A DNA stretch of 44,640 nt from an uncultured Saprospiraceae bacterium (lineage in GTDB: Bacteria; Bacteroidota; Bacteroidia; Chitinophagales; Saprospiraceae): assembly GCA_937959115.1 (NCBI GenBank), contig CALGAW010000021.1, positions 1 to 44,640 on the forward strand. The letters run 5' to 3'. The notes under the pieces are model-generated. The model made no database searches. It was not told the origin of the DNA and was given only the letters and a program-made list of their open reading frames with translations. Of the stretch, positions 17,367-25,821 are shown in pieces. The position numbers and the translations under genes were made by a program. Every line of letters starts with the position of its first letter. Positions within the stretch are counted from its first letter, which is position 1.

Positions 17367-17791
17367 CTTATTGCTTTTCTTATGGATGTTACTGCGTCCT
17401 CTAGATTTTCATTCATAGAATATGACTTATGTTTCAAACCATACATTACAAACCGAATGGCAGTATGTAACAAGATCCCCTTTGTAAGAAAAGAAATATG
17501 CGTAGCTTGTTTAGCTACCAGACCAAATTTTTTATGCAACATTCTCCGAGTTTTGGCAGTAGGCCGATTTGCACTGGTTAAATCTATAACAACTCCAAAC
17601 TTGTCAAATTGGTTGCCTAGTTTTAAGGTATGACCCAGCATTAGACTCACAGATTCTGGTTTGGGATCTACTAATTCTTTAAGCACGATGATATTAGGTT
17701 CATAAACAGATACTTGCTTTAACCATTCTTGCTCCTGCTCGCTCAAGTGTTCACATTCATTGTTGTGAAGAATCTTTTCAAAATTTTCCAT
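17363..17791 (-). CDS. STAS/SpoIIAA-like small protein, partner of the histidine kinase
   Basis: A 142-residue cytoplasmic protein. It has the pattern of SpoIIAA-like (STAS-fold) proteins: a central strand VVIDLTSANRPTAKTRRML, a following helix, then ISFLTKGILLHTAIRFVM and a C-terminal helix DAVTSIRKAI. I recognise the fold pattern, not a named family. Four-base overlap with the kinase gene downstream implies a functional pair; STAS proteins often act as protein-protein switches, so it may present a signal to the kinase (inference). It lacks a clear DS phospho-acceptor motif like that of SpoIIAA. Confidence 0.65.
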   Translation of the reverse strand: MENFEKILHNNECEHLSEQEQEWLKQVSVYEPNIIVLKELVDPKPESVSLMLGHTLKLGNQFDKFGVVIDLTSANRPTAKTRRMLHKKFGLVAKQATHISFLTKGILLHTAIRFVMYGLKHKSYSMNENLEDAVTSIRKAIR

Positions 17792-18099
17792 TTAGAATCG
17801 CTTTAACCTATGTTGTATACGCAAATTTGCTCTTCTTAGTTTCTGAAAACATTGTTTTTATAGGAAATTACTTAGTTAGATTGAAGCGTTTAGGATTAGC
17901 AAATCATAGATTTATCTATAAAGTCTTGAATCAAAAGGAGTACCAAACGGTCTGTCGACATAAAGAAACAAAAGATTCTACCCAGACTTTACGAATAAGC
18001 CATCCCACTTGGTAAACCGTCCAAAAGACTTGGCGAATACCGCCCATAGCCATGGTTAACCCTAAAAACAGTAATCCAAAACATTGTATATTTGTAGTC
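17792..18099. other. Divergent intergenic region between two signalling operons
   Basis: 308 bp separating the minus-strand STAS/kinase pair from the plus-strand LytS-like gene. It holds a TATATTTG box (18087-18094) only 5 nt before the chosen ATG at 18100, which matches the Bacteroidota -7 element but lacks a TTTG 19 nt upstream. If used, the transcript would be nearly leaderless. No gene is supported here. Confidence 0.4.
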
Positions 18100-20028
18100 A
18101 TGCGGTTCTTAAAAATATATATCGGCATAGCAGCACTCTTGTTTTTTAGCAATTTAGCATTGGCGCAAGTCAATGAAAACCAAGAAAGTAAATCCAAAGG
18201 TTCTTCTAACGGGTACTTTGATAAAGTAAGAGGATCAACACTTGAGCAACAACTCGACCGCGCCAACAAACTAAAAAGTGAAAGTCCGATTGATGCCATC
18301 CAAATACTGGAAGACATCTTCAAAGATGTGAAGCGCACCAAGTCCCCAAAGTTTGAAGCTGAAGCGTACTTCCTCCTAGGAGAAATCTACGAGCAAACAG
18401 GCCAAAAAGAGTTGGCGCTAAACCGATATGAAAGTGCTTATAACCTTGTTAAAAGCAGCAAGAACAAACGGAATCAGTTACCTCATCTACTTGCACTTGG
18501 AAACATCAATCTGAAACTTGGATATTTTAGCACTGCCGAAAATTACTTCACAATTTGTCAAGAAGTTGGTTCAAAAGCTGAAATCGTGACACAGTGCCAA
18601 GAAGGATTGGTGGATGTTTCAATCAAGAATAAAAATTTCGAACAAGGATATTCTCAGAATTTAGAGATTCAAAATTCTTCAAATTACCCCTTTGACAGTA
18701 TCCTGCAGTCAAGGACAGAAGCAAGGAATGTTGTAATTTATTCGAATCAAAATAAACCGAAAAAGGCAAAAGAGTCCTACGATAACTCAATCAAACAATT
18801 GCCTAAAACCCAGTTGACTAAAAAGGACATTGAACCGCTACAACGGGCAAAAGAAAACCTAGTACAAAGTAGTAATAGTCTGGATGATCGGATTAAATTT
18901 AATGAGCAAGTACTTAGCAGTGCTGGGCTTCCAGAAGAACTCAAAGTAGAAACTGAATTACAAATTGCTGAATTGTATATTGAAAAAGGAAACCTTGATA
19001 AAGCGGAAGAACATATTGGCAATACGTACGAATGGTCTGAGAATATAAGACCTAAACAGAAGGCGGATATCTACAAGCAATCAGCCTCTCTAAAGAATAA
19101 AAGAGGAGACTACACAAATGCCGAAGCAGATTATTCGCGGTTTGTTGAAGAGCAAAACAAAGTACTGGCCAACAAGGAGCTTGAAGTCAAGCAGCTCATC
19201 CAAATCCTAAAAGGGCAAGGGAAGATAGATTTGATGGCAAAAGACATTCAGCTAGAAGAAAAGGAAAGTGATTTGCTGAAGTCAAGACTTGCGACCCAGC
19301 GCATCGTTATTGGGTTGATGAGTCTGTTGCTTTTGCTTGCCAGTGTAGCCTATTACTTCATTTACAAGAATGTACGTGCAAAGCGCAAGGCGAATCGGCT
19401 CTTGACACTGAAATCATTGCGTACACAGATGAATCCGCACTTTATCTTCAATGCCTTGAATAGCGTCAATAACTTTGTCTCCAAAAGCGATGAGCGATCA
19501 GCCAATAAGTTTTTAACAGATTTTTCAAAGCTGATGCGCCTGGTGCTCAATCATTCGCAAAAGGATTTTATTGCACTTGATGAAGAGTTGAATCTCATTG
19601 ACTTATACTTAAAGTTAGAACATCAGCGCTTTCGCGATAAATTTACGTACAGCTATGACCGAGATCCTGAATTGTCTGCTATTGAACTGAACATTCCACC
19701 AATGCTGATACAGCCATTTATCGAAAATGCAATCTGGCATGGCTTACGATACAAGGAGGAAATGGGAGAACTGCTTGTAAAGATTTACAAAAAAGACAAT
19801 GCCATCCACGTGTTGGTAAAGGATAATGGGATTGGAAGGGATAAGTCAATGGCCTTGAAAACGATGAGCCAGTCCGCCTATAAAAGTCAAGGGATGAAAA
19901 ATGTGAATAAGCGCCTTGATTTGTTTAATGAATTATACAACAAGCAATATCAAATTGCTATAAACGACTTACACCCCGGCACAGAGGATCCAGGAACAGA
20001 GGTACACCTTCAAATACCAATCACATGA
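18100..20028 (+). CDS. TPR-containing LytS/YehU-type sensor histidine kinase
   Basis: A 642-residue membrane kinase. I use ATG 18100, which gives a proper signal peptide (MRFLKIYIGIAALLFFSNLA) ending near ALAQ; an in-frame ATG at 18052 would bury it. Periplasmic residues about 45-390 carry TPR-like helices (AEAYFLLGEIYEQTGQKELA, HLLALGNINLKLGYFSTAEN) and a coiled coil. One membrane segment follows (about 401-423, RIVIGLMSLLLLLASVAYYF). The cytoplasmic part is a His_kinase family domain: H447 in QMNPHFIFNALNSV, and the ATPase N box N543 (PFIENAIWHGL) with DNGIGRD. It overlaps the LytTR regulator gene by four bases, so the two form a two-component system. Confidence 0.94.
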   Translation: MRFLKIYIGIAALLFFSNLALAQVNENQESKSKGSSNGYFDKVRGSTLEQQLDRANKLKSESPIDAIQILEDIFKDVKRTKSPKFEAEAYFLLGEIYEQTGQKELALNRYESAYNLVKSSKNKRNQLPHLLALGNINLKLGYFSTAENYFTICQEVGSKAEIVTQCQEGLVDVSIKNKNFEQGYSQNLEIQNSSNYPFDSILQSRTEARNVVIYSNQNKPKKAKESYDNSIKQLPKTQLTKKDIEPLQRAKENLVQSSNSLDDRIKFNEQVLSSAGLPEELKVETELQIAELYIEKGNLDKAEEHIGNTYEWSENIRPKQKADIYKQSASLKNKRGDYTNAEADYSRFVEEQNKVLANKELEVKQLIQILKGQGKIDLMAKDIQLEEKESDLLKSRLATQRIVIGLMSLLLLLASVAYYFIYKNVRAKRKANRLLTLKSLRTQMNPHFIFNALNSVNNFVSKSDERSANKFLTDFSKLMRLVLNHSQKDFIALDEELNLIDLYLKLEHQRFRDKFTYSYDRDPELSAIELNIPPMLIQPFIENAIWHGLRYKEEMGELLVKIYKKDNAIHVLVKDNGIGRDKSMALKTMSQSAYKSQGMKNVNKRLDLFNELYNKQYQIAINDLHPGTEDPGTEVHLQIPIT

Positions 20029-20774
20029 AACAGATAACCGCCTTGATCATTGATGACGAGCAAGACGCGCGAGAAACGCTTCAAAACTATGTTGGCAAGT
20101 ATTGTAAAGAAGTAACTGTACTTGGAACAAGCGCAAATATTATAGAAGCGAAAGCCGCGATCGTTGAATATCAGCCCGATTTTCTCTTTTTAGACATAGA
20201 AATGCCATATGGCAATGCATTTGACTTACTCAATGACCTAGAGGCTATAGACTTTGAGATCGTCTTTGTAACCGCATTTAATCAGTATGCTGTTCAAGCG
20301 TTTAATTTGAGTGCTGCTCACTATTTGCAAAAGCCTGTAGATATTGACGAGCTGATTGATGCTGTGTCTAAGGTGAAAGAGCGCTTGTCTTTGAAACGAG
20401 AGATCAACCATTCAAAAATATTATTAGAGAATCTATCTGCTATACAGGCAAAGCATCAAAAGGTGGTGTTACCCTTGATTGATGGCTTTGTAGTGGTTCA
20501 GTTGCAGGAGATCTTATATGCGGAGGCACAGGACAATTTTACACAGTTTTTTTTAAAAGATGGAAGTAAGAAGCTGATTTGCCGTAAACTCAAGTTTTAT
20601 GAGGAGGCGCTGTCTGCATATGGCTTTTGTCGAATTCACCGCTCTTCCTTGGTTAATTTAGAGTATGTCAAGCGGTATATCAAAGGAAAAGGTGGGGCTG
20701 TCATCCTAGAAAATGGAAAGGAATTGCAGGTTGCCAATACGCGTAAAGCTGGTTTCTTGAAGCGAATGAGTTGA
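20025..20774 (+). CDS. LytTR-family response regulator
   Basis: A 249-residue regulator. The receiver domain (1-120) has the acidic pair D10/D11 and phospho-acceptor D57 (FLFLDIEMP), the conserved Thr in VTAF and Lys in LQKPVD. The C-terminal LytTR DNA-binding domain spans about 145-245 (ILYAEAQDNFTQFFL, FCRIHRSSLVNLEYVKRY). Its ATG overlaps the TGA of the upstream kinase gene, so the cognate pair is translationally coupled. Members control surface structures, exopolysaccharide and similar traits in Bacteroidota, but the target here is unknown. No LytTR-type direct repeats were recognised in its own promoter region. Confidence 0.95.
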   Translation: MKQITALIIDDEQDARETLQNYVGKYCKEVTVLGTSANIIEAKAAIVEYQPDFLFLDIEMPYGNAFDLLNDLEAIDFEIVFVTAFNQYAVQAFNLSAAHYLQKPVDIDELIDAVSKVKERLSLKREINHSKILLENLSAIQAKHQKVVLPLIDGFVVVQLQEILYAEAQDNFTQFFLKDGSKKLICRKLKFYEEALSAYGFCRIHRSSLVNLEYVKRYIKGKGGAVILENGKELQVANTRKAGFLKRMS

Positions 20775-21466
20775 TTTGGATATTAAAACTGAGTACTGTT
20801 TTATCAAATTCCGCTGTAGACTGGAAGCTTGGCGATAAGCATCCACTACTCAACATTCCATAATGCTGGTTAAACATTTCATCTTCGATACGTTTCGTCT
20901 CCACGCAAAAGGGGAGTCGTCTCCTGAATAAGTCATCGTTTCTTTTCTATGCACTCCTATGGCTATAAATAACACCAAAATTAAGAGAACCAAGATCAAA
21001 ATTACTGATTACTAACATGTGTTAAAAACACAATTTGACCTAAATGTTAATAATTTATTAATATTTTAATGTTACTCAATGAATCTCTGAAATAGTGTTT
21101 TAATTCATTGTTTAGGTGTGGATTATGAATTTAAATAAAGGTTGAAGTGACCTCATATTTATTAAGTTTACAATATGAATAGTTTGTCACGATATTGGTA
21201 TTTAATTATTTGTTAATCAATCTTATGTGATCTAAATTGTTTGTTTGGCGCGTCACAATATTGGACAATATAGAATCGTAAAAAAAGATTAATCACACAT
21301 CTTTGTTAACAGGAGGCGAGTTATTTATTTGATTCAAGAGACCTGAATCTAGATCAGCTGCCACTTTTACCTTTCCAACCTAAGTTATCATTTTAAACGC
21401 AAAGGAGACATTTATGTTTCCAAGGAATTATTAATTGCTTAATAACACAACTAACACAACTAACAA
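20775..21466. other. 692-bp intergenic region upstream of the ECF sigma gene
   Basis: Very AT-rich with no supported gene. It contains a pair of 13-nt direct repeats (listed separately) and must hold the sigma-factor promoter. A TTTG occurs at 21244-21247, but no matching TAnnTTTG lies 19 nt downstream. Its length suggests a long leader or complex control. Confidence 0.5.
21186..21264 (+). promoter_or_regulatory. Two near-identical 13-nt direct repeats, possible operator
   Basis: GTCACGATATTGG (21186-21198) and GTCACAATATTGG (21252-21264) differ at one base and start 66 nt apart, about six helical turns, roughly 200 nt before the sigma-factor start. Same-face spacing suits binding of a dimer or looping protein. 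No regulator is known for them. Confidence 0.45.
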
Positions 21467-22117
21467 ATGAAAACGAAGCCAAACAAAGAAAAGCCAAGCA
21501 AAGGAGAAAAGCCAAACAAAGAATTGACTAACAGAGCACTAGAAGACTATTCGATAGTACAGCGTGCCGTGAAAGGAGACAGTAAAGCATTTGTAGAACT
21601 GTCAAAACGCTACAGAGACCCGATCTATCACAAGATGTACAGTTTTGTAAGGAATAGAGAGGATGCCGATGATTTGACTCAAGAAGCCTTCGCTAAGGCA
21701 TTTAACAAGTTAGAGTCTTACACACCAAGATTTGCATTCAGTACATGGTTGTTTAGAATTGCAATCAATAACTGTATTGATTTCATTAGAAAGAAAAAAC
21801 TAGCAGTATTCTCAATTGATGAGAAAATAGACAAAGATTCTGATCAGGATTTTACGTACAATCTTAAGTCACAGACTTTAAATCCTGAACAAACAATCAT
21901 TAGAAATCAAAAAGTTAAAGAAACTAGATCAGTGCTTAGACGGTTAAACAGAAAATACCGTCTAATGATTGAACTAAGATACTTTGAAGAGAAAACATAC
22001 GAGGAAATATCAAGAGAATTAGAAATTCCTTTAGGTACAGTGAAAGCTCAGTTGTTTAGAGCAAAGGAGTTGTTGCATAATATGCTATTGCAATCAGTAC
22101 AAGCAGGAACGATATAA
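21467..22117 (+). CDS. RNA polymerase ECF-type sigma-70 family factor
   Basis: A 216-residue sigma factor with region 2 (IVQRAVKGDSKAFVELSKRY, NREDADDLTQEAFAKAFNKL, FSTWLFRIAINNCIDFIRKK) and region 4 (LNRKYRLMIELRYFEEKTYE, EISRELEIPLGTVKAQLFRA). The first 25 residues are an unusual Lys-rich tail (KTKPNKEKPSKGEKPNKE). Such factors redirect RNA polymerase to a regulon. There is no anti-sigma gene next to it, so it may be a housekeeping-type Bacteroidota sigma rather than a classical signal-gated ECF. It is followed by a small hairpin (22146-22167) and a strong bidirectional terminator shared with HU. Confidence 0.95.
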   Translation: MKTKPNKEKPSKGEKPNKELTNRALEDYSIVQRAVKGDSKAFVELSKRYRDPIYHKMYSFVRNREDADDLTQEAFAKAFNKLESYTPRFAFSTWLFRIAINNCIDFIRKKKLAVFSIDEKIDKDSDQDFTYNLKSQTLNPEQTIIRNQKVKETRSVLRRLNRKYRLMIELRYFEEKTYEEISRELEIPLGTVKAQLFRAKELLHNMLLQSVQAGTI

Positions 22118-22184
22118 GAAAATCAACCTAAATTATGCATTGGATAAGCCATTTGTATGAATGGCTTTGGAACTAACAAAAAAA

Positions 22185-22214
22185 TCCGCCTATTCGATCA
22201 TTCGAATAGGCGGA
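22185..22214. terminator. Bidirectional terminator between the sigma factor and HU genes
   Basis: A perfect 13-bp stem, TCCGCCTATTCGA (22185-22197) and TCGAATAGGCGGA (22202-22214), with a 4-nt loop, flanked by A-runs on the left and T-runs on the right. It serves both convergent genes. A separate 8-bp hairpin, AAGCCATT/AATGGCTT, lies at 22146-22167. Confidence 0.92.
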
Positions 22215-22238
22215 ATTTTTTTAAAAACAAACCTGTTT

Positions 22239-22511
22239 TTAGTTTACTGCTGTTGAAAGAGCAGATCCAGCTTTGAATTTAGCTACATTTTTAGCTTTAA
22301 TCTTAATTTCCTTGCCAGTTTGAGGATTTCTTCCAATTCTAGCCGCTCTGTTAGAAACAGAGAACGTACCAAAACCGATAAGAGTAACTTTGTCACCTTT
22401 TTTCAAAGTGTGAGTAATAACTTTGTGATAGCTATCTACTGCTTTTTTCGCATCTGCCTTTGAAAGACCTGCTTCTTCAGCAACCGCGTTGATAAAATCG
22501 TTTTTGTTCAT
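22239..22511 (-). CDS. HU-family DNA-binding protein
   Basis: A 90-residue histone-like protein of normal family length. The HU signature GFGTFSVSNRAARIGRNPQT (about 47-66) with the beta-arm Arg/Asn-Pro tip is present, as is the N-terminal dimer helix pair MNKNDFINAVAEEAGLSKAD. It binds and bends DNA non-specifically as a dimer and compacts the nucleoid. It is a single gene with its own promoter (22565-22595) and the shared terminator. Confidence 0.97.
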   Translation of the reverse strand: MNKNDFINAVAEEAGLSKADAKKAVDSYHKVITHTLKKGDKVTLIGFGTFSVSNRAARIGRNPQTGKEIKIKAKNVAKFKAGSALSTAVN

Positions 22512-22564
22512 TTTAAATAAAATTTAATGTTTTTTTTGATACAAACTTCTTTGTTAACACGTGG

Positions 22565-22595
22565 CAAATATATAATATTGATCTAACAAAACGAA
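22565..22595 (-). promoter_or_regulatory. Promoter of the HU gene
   Basis: Read on the minus strand: TTCG (22592-22595), a 19-nt spacer, then TATATTTG (22565-22572). This matches the Bacteroidota consensus TTTG-N19-TAnnTTTG with one mismatch. A start about 5-7 nt downstream would give a leader of roughly 45 nt. Confidence 0.7.
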
Positions 22596-22750
22596 GAAAT
22601 ATTATTTAATGTGTTGAAAATTATGTGTTTAAAACTTTTAAAATAAGTATAGAAATATTTCATAAATCAATCTGTTGTCCGTAGATTAGACATTGAAAAA
22701 AGGTGGTACTTTTTTTGCTTATTACAATTAAAAAACAAACGTTATTTAAT

Positions 22751-23155
22751 ATGAAAAATATTCTGCTTTGCACGGTTTTACTCAGTTGTTCTCTTTGCAT
22801 CTTTGCTCAAGGAAAGACATCGACAACTGATCTGTCAACGATTGAAGGAAAAGCTGAGAGAATGGTGAATTATCTTCATAAACACTTGGAGCTCAATGAG
22901 AAACAGTTGATGGAAATGTATAAAATTCAGCTACAAGCTCAACAGCAATATCAAGAAATCCAGATAATCAAACAAACAGATCAGGAGCTTTATGCAAAAA
23001 AACAACAAAGCCTCCTGATAGACACTGATACCCGCATTGAGCAGGTTTTAGATGAAAACCAAATAGCAGTTTACAAGGAATTTGTGAGGCAGAAAAGGGG
23101 GGAAGAAAGAGTCAATGAAAGACTAAAAAAATCAGGTAAAAAATCAGAAAATTAA
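22751..23155 (+). CDS. Small secreted helical protein, Spy/CpxP-like in character
   Basis: A 134-residue protein with a signal peptide (MKNILLCTVLLSCSLCIFAQ). I use ATG 22751; an in-frame TTG at 22703 would add 16 poor residues. The mature part is all helix and charge-rich (MVNYLHKHLELNEKQLMEMY, QEIQIIKQTDQELYAKKQQS, DENQIAVYKEFVRQKRGEER), a size and pattern like periplasmic Spy/CpxP-type chaperones, where an LxxxQ segment is typical. Homology is not established from sequence alone. It is followed by its own terminator and does not appear to be in an operon. Confidence 0.75.
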   Translation: MKNILLCTVLLSCSLCIFAQGKTSTTDLSTIEGKAERMVNYLHKHLELNEKQLMEMYKIQLQAQQQYQEIQIIKQTDQELYAKKQQSLLIDTDTRIEQVLDENQIAVYKEFVRQKRGEERVNERLKKSGKKSEN

Positions 23156-23174
23156 TGTTAATAAATATTTTTGG

Positions 23175-23212
23175 AAAAGTGCTTTTCGGTGTTGCTGGGA
23201 AGCACTTTTTTA
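23175..23212 (+). terminator. Rho-independent terminator
   Basis: AAAAGTGCTT (23175-23184) pairs with AAGCACTTTT (23200-23209) and is followed by further T. It lies 20 nt after the small secreted protein's stop and just before the 3' end of the convergent rarA gene, so it may serve both. Confidence 0.85.
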
Positions 23213-23233
23213 GTTAAATCACCTATATTTCTC

Positions 23234-24508
23234 TTAATATCCATAGTGGTTTTTCCACCATTGCTCCAGTCTTTCCCTGATGATTTTCTCCGATTTGTTG
23301 TTTCCAGGGTCATATAAAATGGTTCCTTTAACTTCTTTAGGAAGATAATCTTGTTGCTCAAAACTTCCTTCATAGTTATGGGAATACTTATAACTATTAC
23401 CATATCCTAAACTTTTCATCAGCTTAGTTGGAGCATTTCGAATGGGTAATGGCACAGATAGGTTCCCAGTTTTCCTAACTAACTGTTGAGCCTGATTAAT
23501 CGCCATATATGCAGCATTGCTCTTTGGTGATGTTGCTAAATATATAGTCGTCTGCGATAGAATGATCCGCGCCTCAGGCATTCCAATCAAATTAATCGCT
23601 TGAAAACAGTTGTTGGCAAGCAGCAAAGCGTTGGGGTTTGCTAATCCGATGTCTTCAGAAGACAGAATCACCAACCGCCTCGCTATAAACTTAATGTCTT
23701 CACCGCCTTCTAGCATCCTTGCTAGCCAATATACTGCTGCATTGGGATCACTCCCACGAATGGATTTGATGTAAGCTGATATAATATCATAATGTAGCTC
23801 ACCGTTTTTGTCATACATCGCAAGATTCTGCTGTAGTCTATCTGTTACCATATCATTAGTGATCACTACCTTATGCTCCGTTTCTACATTGACAACTAGC
23901 TCTAGAATATTCAACAACTTTCGACCATCCCCACCAGAATGCCGAAAAAGGGCTTCAGTTTCTTGAACCTCAATATCTAACTTGCTCATCACTTCATCGG
24001 TATTAAGCGCCTGGTCAAGCAATAGCCGCAATTCTTCCTTGGTCAACGATTCTAGGACATACACTTGACAGCGAGACAGTAGCGCCGAAATCACTTCAAA
24101 TGATGGGTTTTCAGTCGTGGCGCCAACTAATGTAACGACACCTTGCTCGACAGCTCCCAGCAGCGAGTCTTGTTGTGATTTGCTAAACCGGTGAATCTCA
24201 TCAATAAATAAAATAGGGTTCGGAGCATTGAAAAACCGCTTCTTCTTGGCATTGCTAATCGCCTCCCTGATGTCCTTGACACCAGAATTGATAGCACTTA
24301 ATGTGATAAAAGGCCGTTCAAGCTGATGCGCAATGATTTTAGCCAATGTCGTTTTTCCTACACCAGGCGGTCCCCACATTATAAAAGAAGGAATCCGACC
24401 AGACTCAATCGCTTTTCGCAAGACTGCACCTTCACCTACGAGATGTTGCTGACCAATATATGCGTCAAGGGATGTCGGTCGTAATCGCTCTGCTAGTGGA
24501 ATGTTCAT
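23234..24508 (-). CDS. rarA: Replication-associated recombination protein RarA (MgsA), AAA+ ATPase
   Basis: A 424-residue AAA+ ATPase of normal family length. Walker A GPPGVGKT (46-53), Walker B with DE at 103-104 (ILFIDEIHRF), sensor 1 VGATTENPSF, and the arginine-finger region LLSRCQVY. The C-terminal part has the RarA tetramerisation features (IKSIRGSDPNAAVYWLARML, LVILSSEDIGLANPNALLLA). The protein is related to clamp loaders and acts at stalled replication forks with SSB and RecA; the family is cytoplasmic and conserved. Single gene; the start ATG at 24508 is the only sensible one because the sequence opens with MNIPLAERLRPTSLDAYIGQ, as family members do. Confidence 0.97.
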   Translation of the reverse strand: MNIPLAERLRPTSLDAYIGQQHLVGEGAVLRKAIESGRIPSFIMWGPPGVGKTTLAKIIAHQLERPFITLSAINSGVKDIREAISNAKKKRFFNAPNPILFIDEIHRFSKSQQDSLLGAVEQGVVTLVGATTENPSFEVISALLSRCQVYVLESLTKEELRLLLDQALNTDEVMSKLDIEVQETEALFRHSGGDGRKLLNILELVVNVETEHKVVITNDMVTDRLQQNLAMYDKNGELHYDIISAYIKSIRGSDPNAAVYWLARMLEGGEDIKFIARRLVILSSEDIGLANPNALLLANNCFQAINLIGMPEARIILSQTTIYLATSPKSNAAYMAINQAQQLVRKTGNLSVPLPIRNAPTKLMKSLGYGNSYKYSHNYEGSFEQQDYLPKEVKGTILYDPGNNKSEKIIRERLEQWWKNHYGY

Positions 24509-24664
24509 AGTGTTATCAATTTCAAAGCTTAATGTAAAGAATCAATAATGGAATTTACAACTTAAACCCAAAAAATAATAAACCGTTAACTGCAATCTGG
24601 TGGAAGGCATTAAACGTTACTATTGAGAGGAGGAAGAATTAATTTTTAATTAAAACTAATTTGT

Positions 24665-24695
24665 TTTGAAATTGAAACAATATGTTTTATATTTG
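24665..24695 (+). promoter_or_regulatory. Consensus Bacteroidota promoter of an orphan transcript
   Basis: TTTG (24665-24668), exactly 19 nt, then TATATTTG (24688-24695): a perfect fit to the Bacteroidota housekeeping promoter form. It faces away from rarA, and no protein gene follows on the plus strand before a terminator. Confidence 0.75.
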
Positions 24696-24700
24696 TACTG

Positions 24701-24851
24701 TCAAGCGATAAACATACAACTAAACCAATACCAAATGAATCTTAATTTTCTTTCATAATTCAATTTTCGGGGACTAAAAGTCCTTTTCCTTTTATTTGTT
24801 GCTTTCTAAATGGTGCCTGTCCCTTCCTTAATGCAGGCACCTTTTTATTTT
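24701..24851 (+). ncRNA. Candidate small RNA, about 150 nt
   Basis: The interval runs from the expected start of the consensus promoter to a strong terminator and contains no gene of normal size. Inside are a 7-codon frame (24735-24758, MNLNFLS), a small hairpin GGACT-AAA-AGTCC (24771-24783) and the terminator stem. It lies between two minus-strand genes, rarA and a hydrolase, and is transcribed against them. I do not recognise a known RNA family such as 6S or tmRNA. Alternatives are a peptide-encoding mRNA or an attenuated leader whose gene has been lost. Confidence 0.55.
24812..24851 (+). terminator. Rho-independent terminator of the candidate small RNA
   Basis: GGTGCCTG (24812-24819) pairs perfectly with CAGGCACC (24834-24841) across a 14-nt loop, followed by TTTTTATTTT. 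The T-tract is on the plus strand, matching the promoter orientation. Confidence 0.9.
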
Positions 24852-24903
24852 CTTCCTCATCGGTTTCTACATAATTTCTGGTCGTTATCTTTCTACAAGA
24901 AAT

Positions 24904-25758
24904 TTATGACTTTCCTCTACTTTTTATCCATTTGACTGTTTCATCCACCAACTCCTTAGAAGCATCGGGTAAAGCCTCTTCTATAAATGGATGACGGCCG
25001 CCAAAAACATGGTCAGCACCTTTTAGAATGTGTAGTTGAGCATCTGGATACCATTCCTTCAAGCGTTTTGCTGAGAAAAGTGGGACGGCAGGATCTGAAT
25101 CTCCATGCATGATTAAGAGTGATTTCCGTAGTGTTTCAAGCGTTTTTCGAACGTCAAACAGATCGCGGTTAGCCTCAAAATCTTCAAAAAGCTGATAGTA
25201 AAGAGGCATCTCTTGGTACGTTCTTCCATTTAAAATGTAATAAACACCCTTCTCTTTCCACTTTGCAAGTTGCTGTTCACTTTGTCTTTCAAAACCTAAC
25301 TGATGTACAGATGCCCAGGTTACCACTTGACTTATTTTAGGGTTGCGAGCAGCTTCGAAAATCGCAATTGGTCCACCACGGCTATGCCCGATTATAGTAA
25401 TGTTGGAGGTGTCTGTTTCTGTCTTGGACAATTCTTTGTTGTCTGAAATCCAGTTGATTACCTTATTGAGATCAAAGAGCTCTTTGGTGTAGTTGTTTTG
25501 TCCGAAAGCTTCTAGGTCAGCGAATTCTGTTGGCTTTTCGATCGTAGTTCCGTTATGGCTGAAATTGAACTTGATGAACACAAATCCAGCGGCTGCAAAT
25601 CGAAGACCAACTTGTTTCCAATGTCCCCAATCTTTAAACCCTTTAAAACCATGCGCAAATACGACAATCGGTTTCGGCGTGTTATTTGTGGTATAATAAT
25701 AGTCAAGTGAAATTGATTTATTACTAAAACCTTCTAGAATGCAACTACCTGTATTCAT
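24904..25758 (-). CDS. Alpha/beta hydrolase (serine esterase/dienelactone hydrolase type)
   Basis: A 284-residue cytoplasmic hydrolase. Oxyanion region FAHGFKGFKDW (34-44), nucleophile elbow GHSRG with S126, acid in HGDSDPAVP (D220 or D222), catalytic H250 (GADHVFGGRHPF). The motif set is complete. Substrate cannot be told from sequence. It is a single gene, with the candidate small RNA on the opposite strand beyond its 3' end. Confidence 0.92.
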   Translation of the reverse strand: MNTGSCILEGFSNKSISLDYYYTTNNTPKPIVVFAHGFKGFKDWGHWKQVGLRFAAAGFVFIKFNFSHNGTTIEKPTEFADLEAFGQNNYTKELFDLNKVINWISDNKELSKTETDTSNITIIGHSRGGPIAIFEAARNPKISQVVTWASVHQLGFERQSEQQLAKWKEKGVYYILNGRTYQEMPLYYQLFEDFEANRDLFDVRKTLETLRKSLLIMHGDSDPAVPLFSAKRLKEWYPDAQLHILKGADHVFGGRHPFIEEALPDASKELVDETVKWIKSRGKS

Positions 25759-25821
25759 ATTTTTAGTTTAATGTAAAATAACAACATGAATCTGATTTAA
25801 ATATAAAACAACAATATTATT

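Noticed and set aside
18087-18094. TATATTTG as a full promoter for the LytS-like gene
   Set aside because: There is no TTTG-like -33 element 19 nt upstream and it would sit 5 nt before the start codon, so it was kept only as a remark.
17931-18341. 136-codon minus-strand frame overlapping the LytS-like gene
   Set aside because: Most of it is antisense to the signal peptide and TPR region of a well-supported gene, and it has no recognisable domain.
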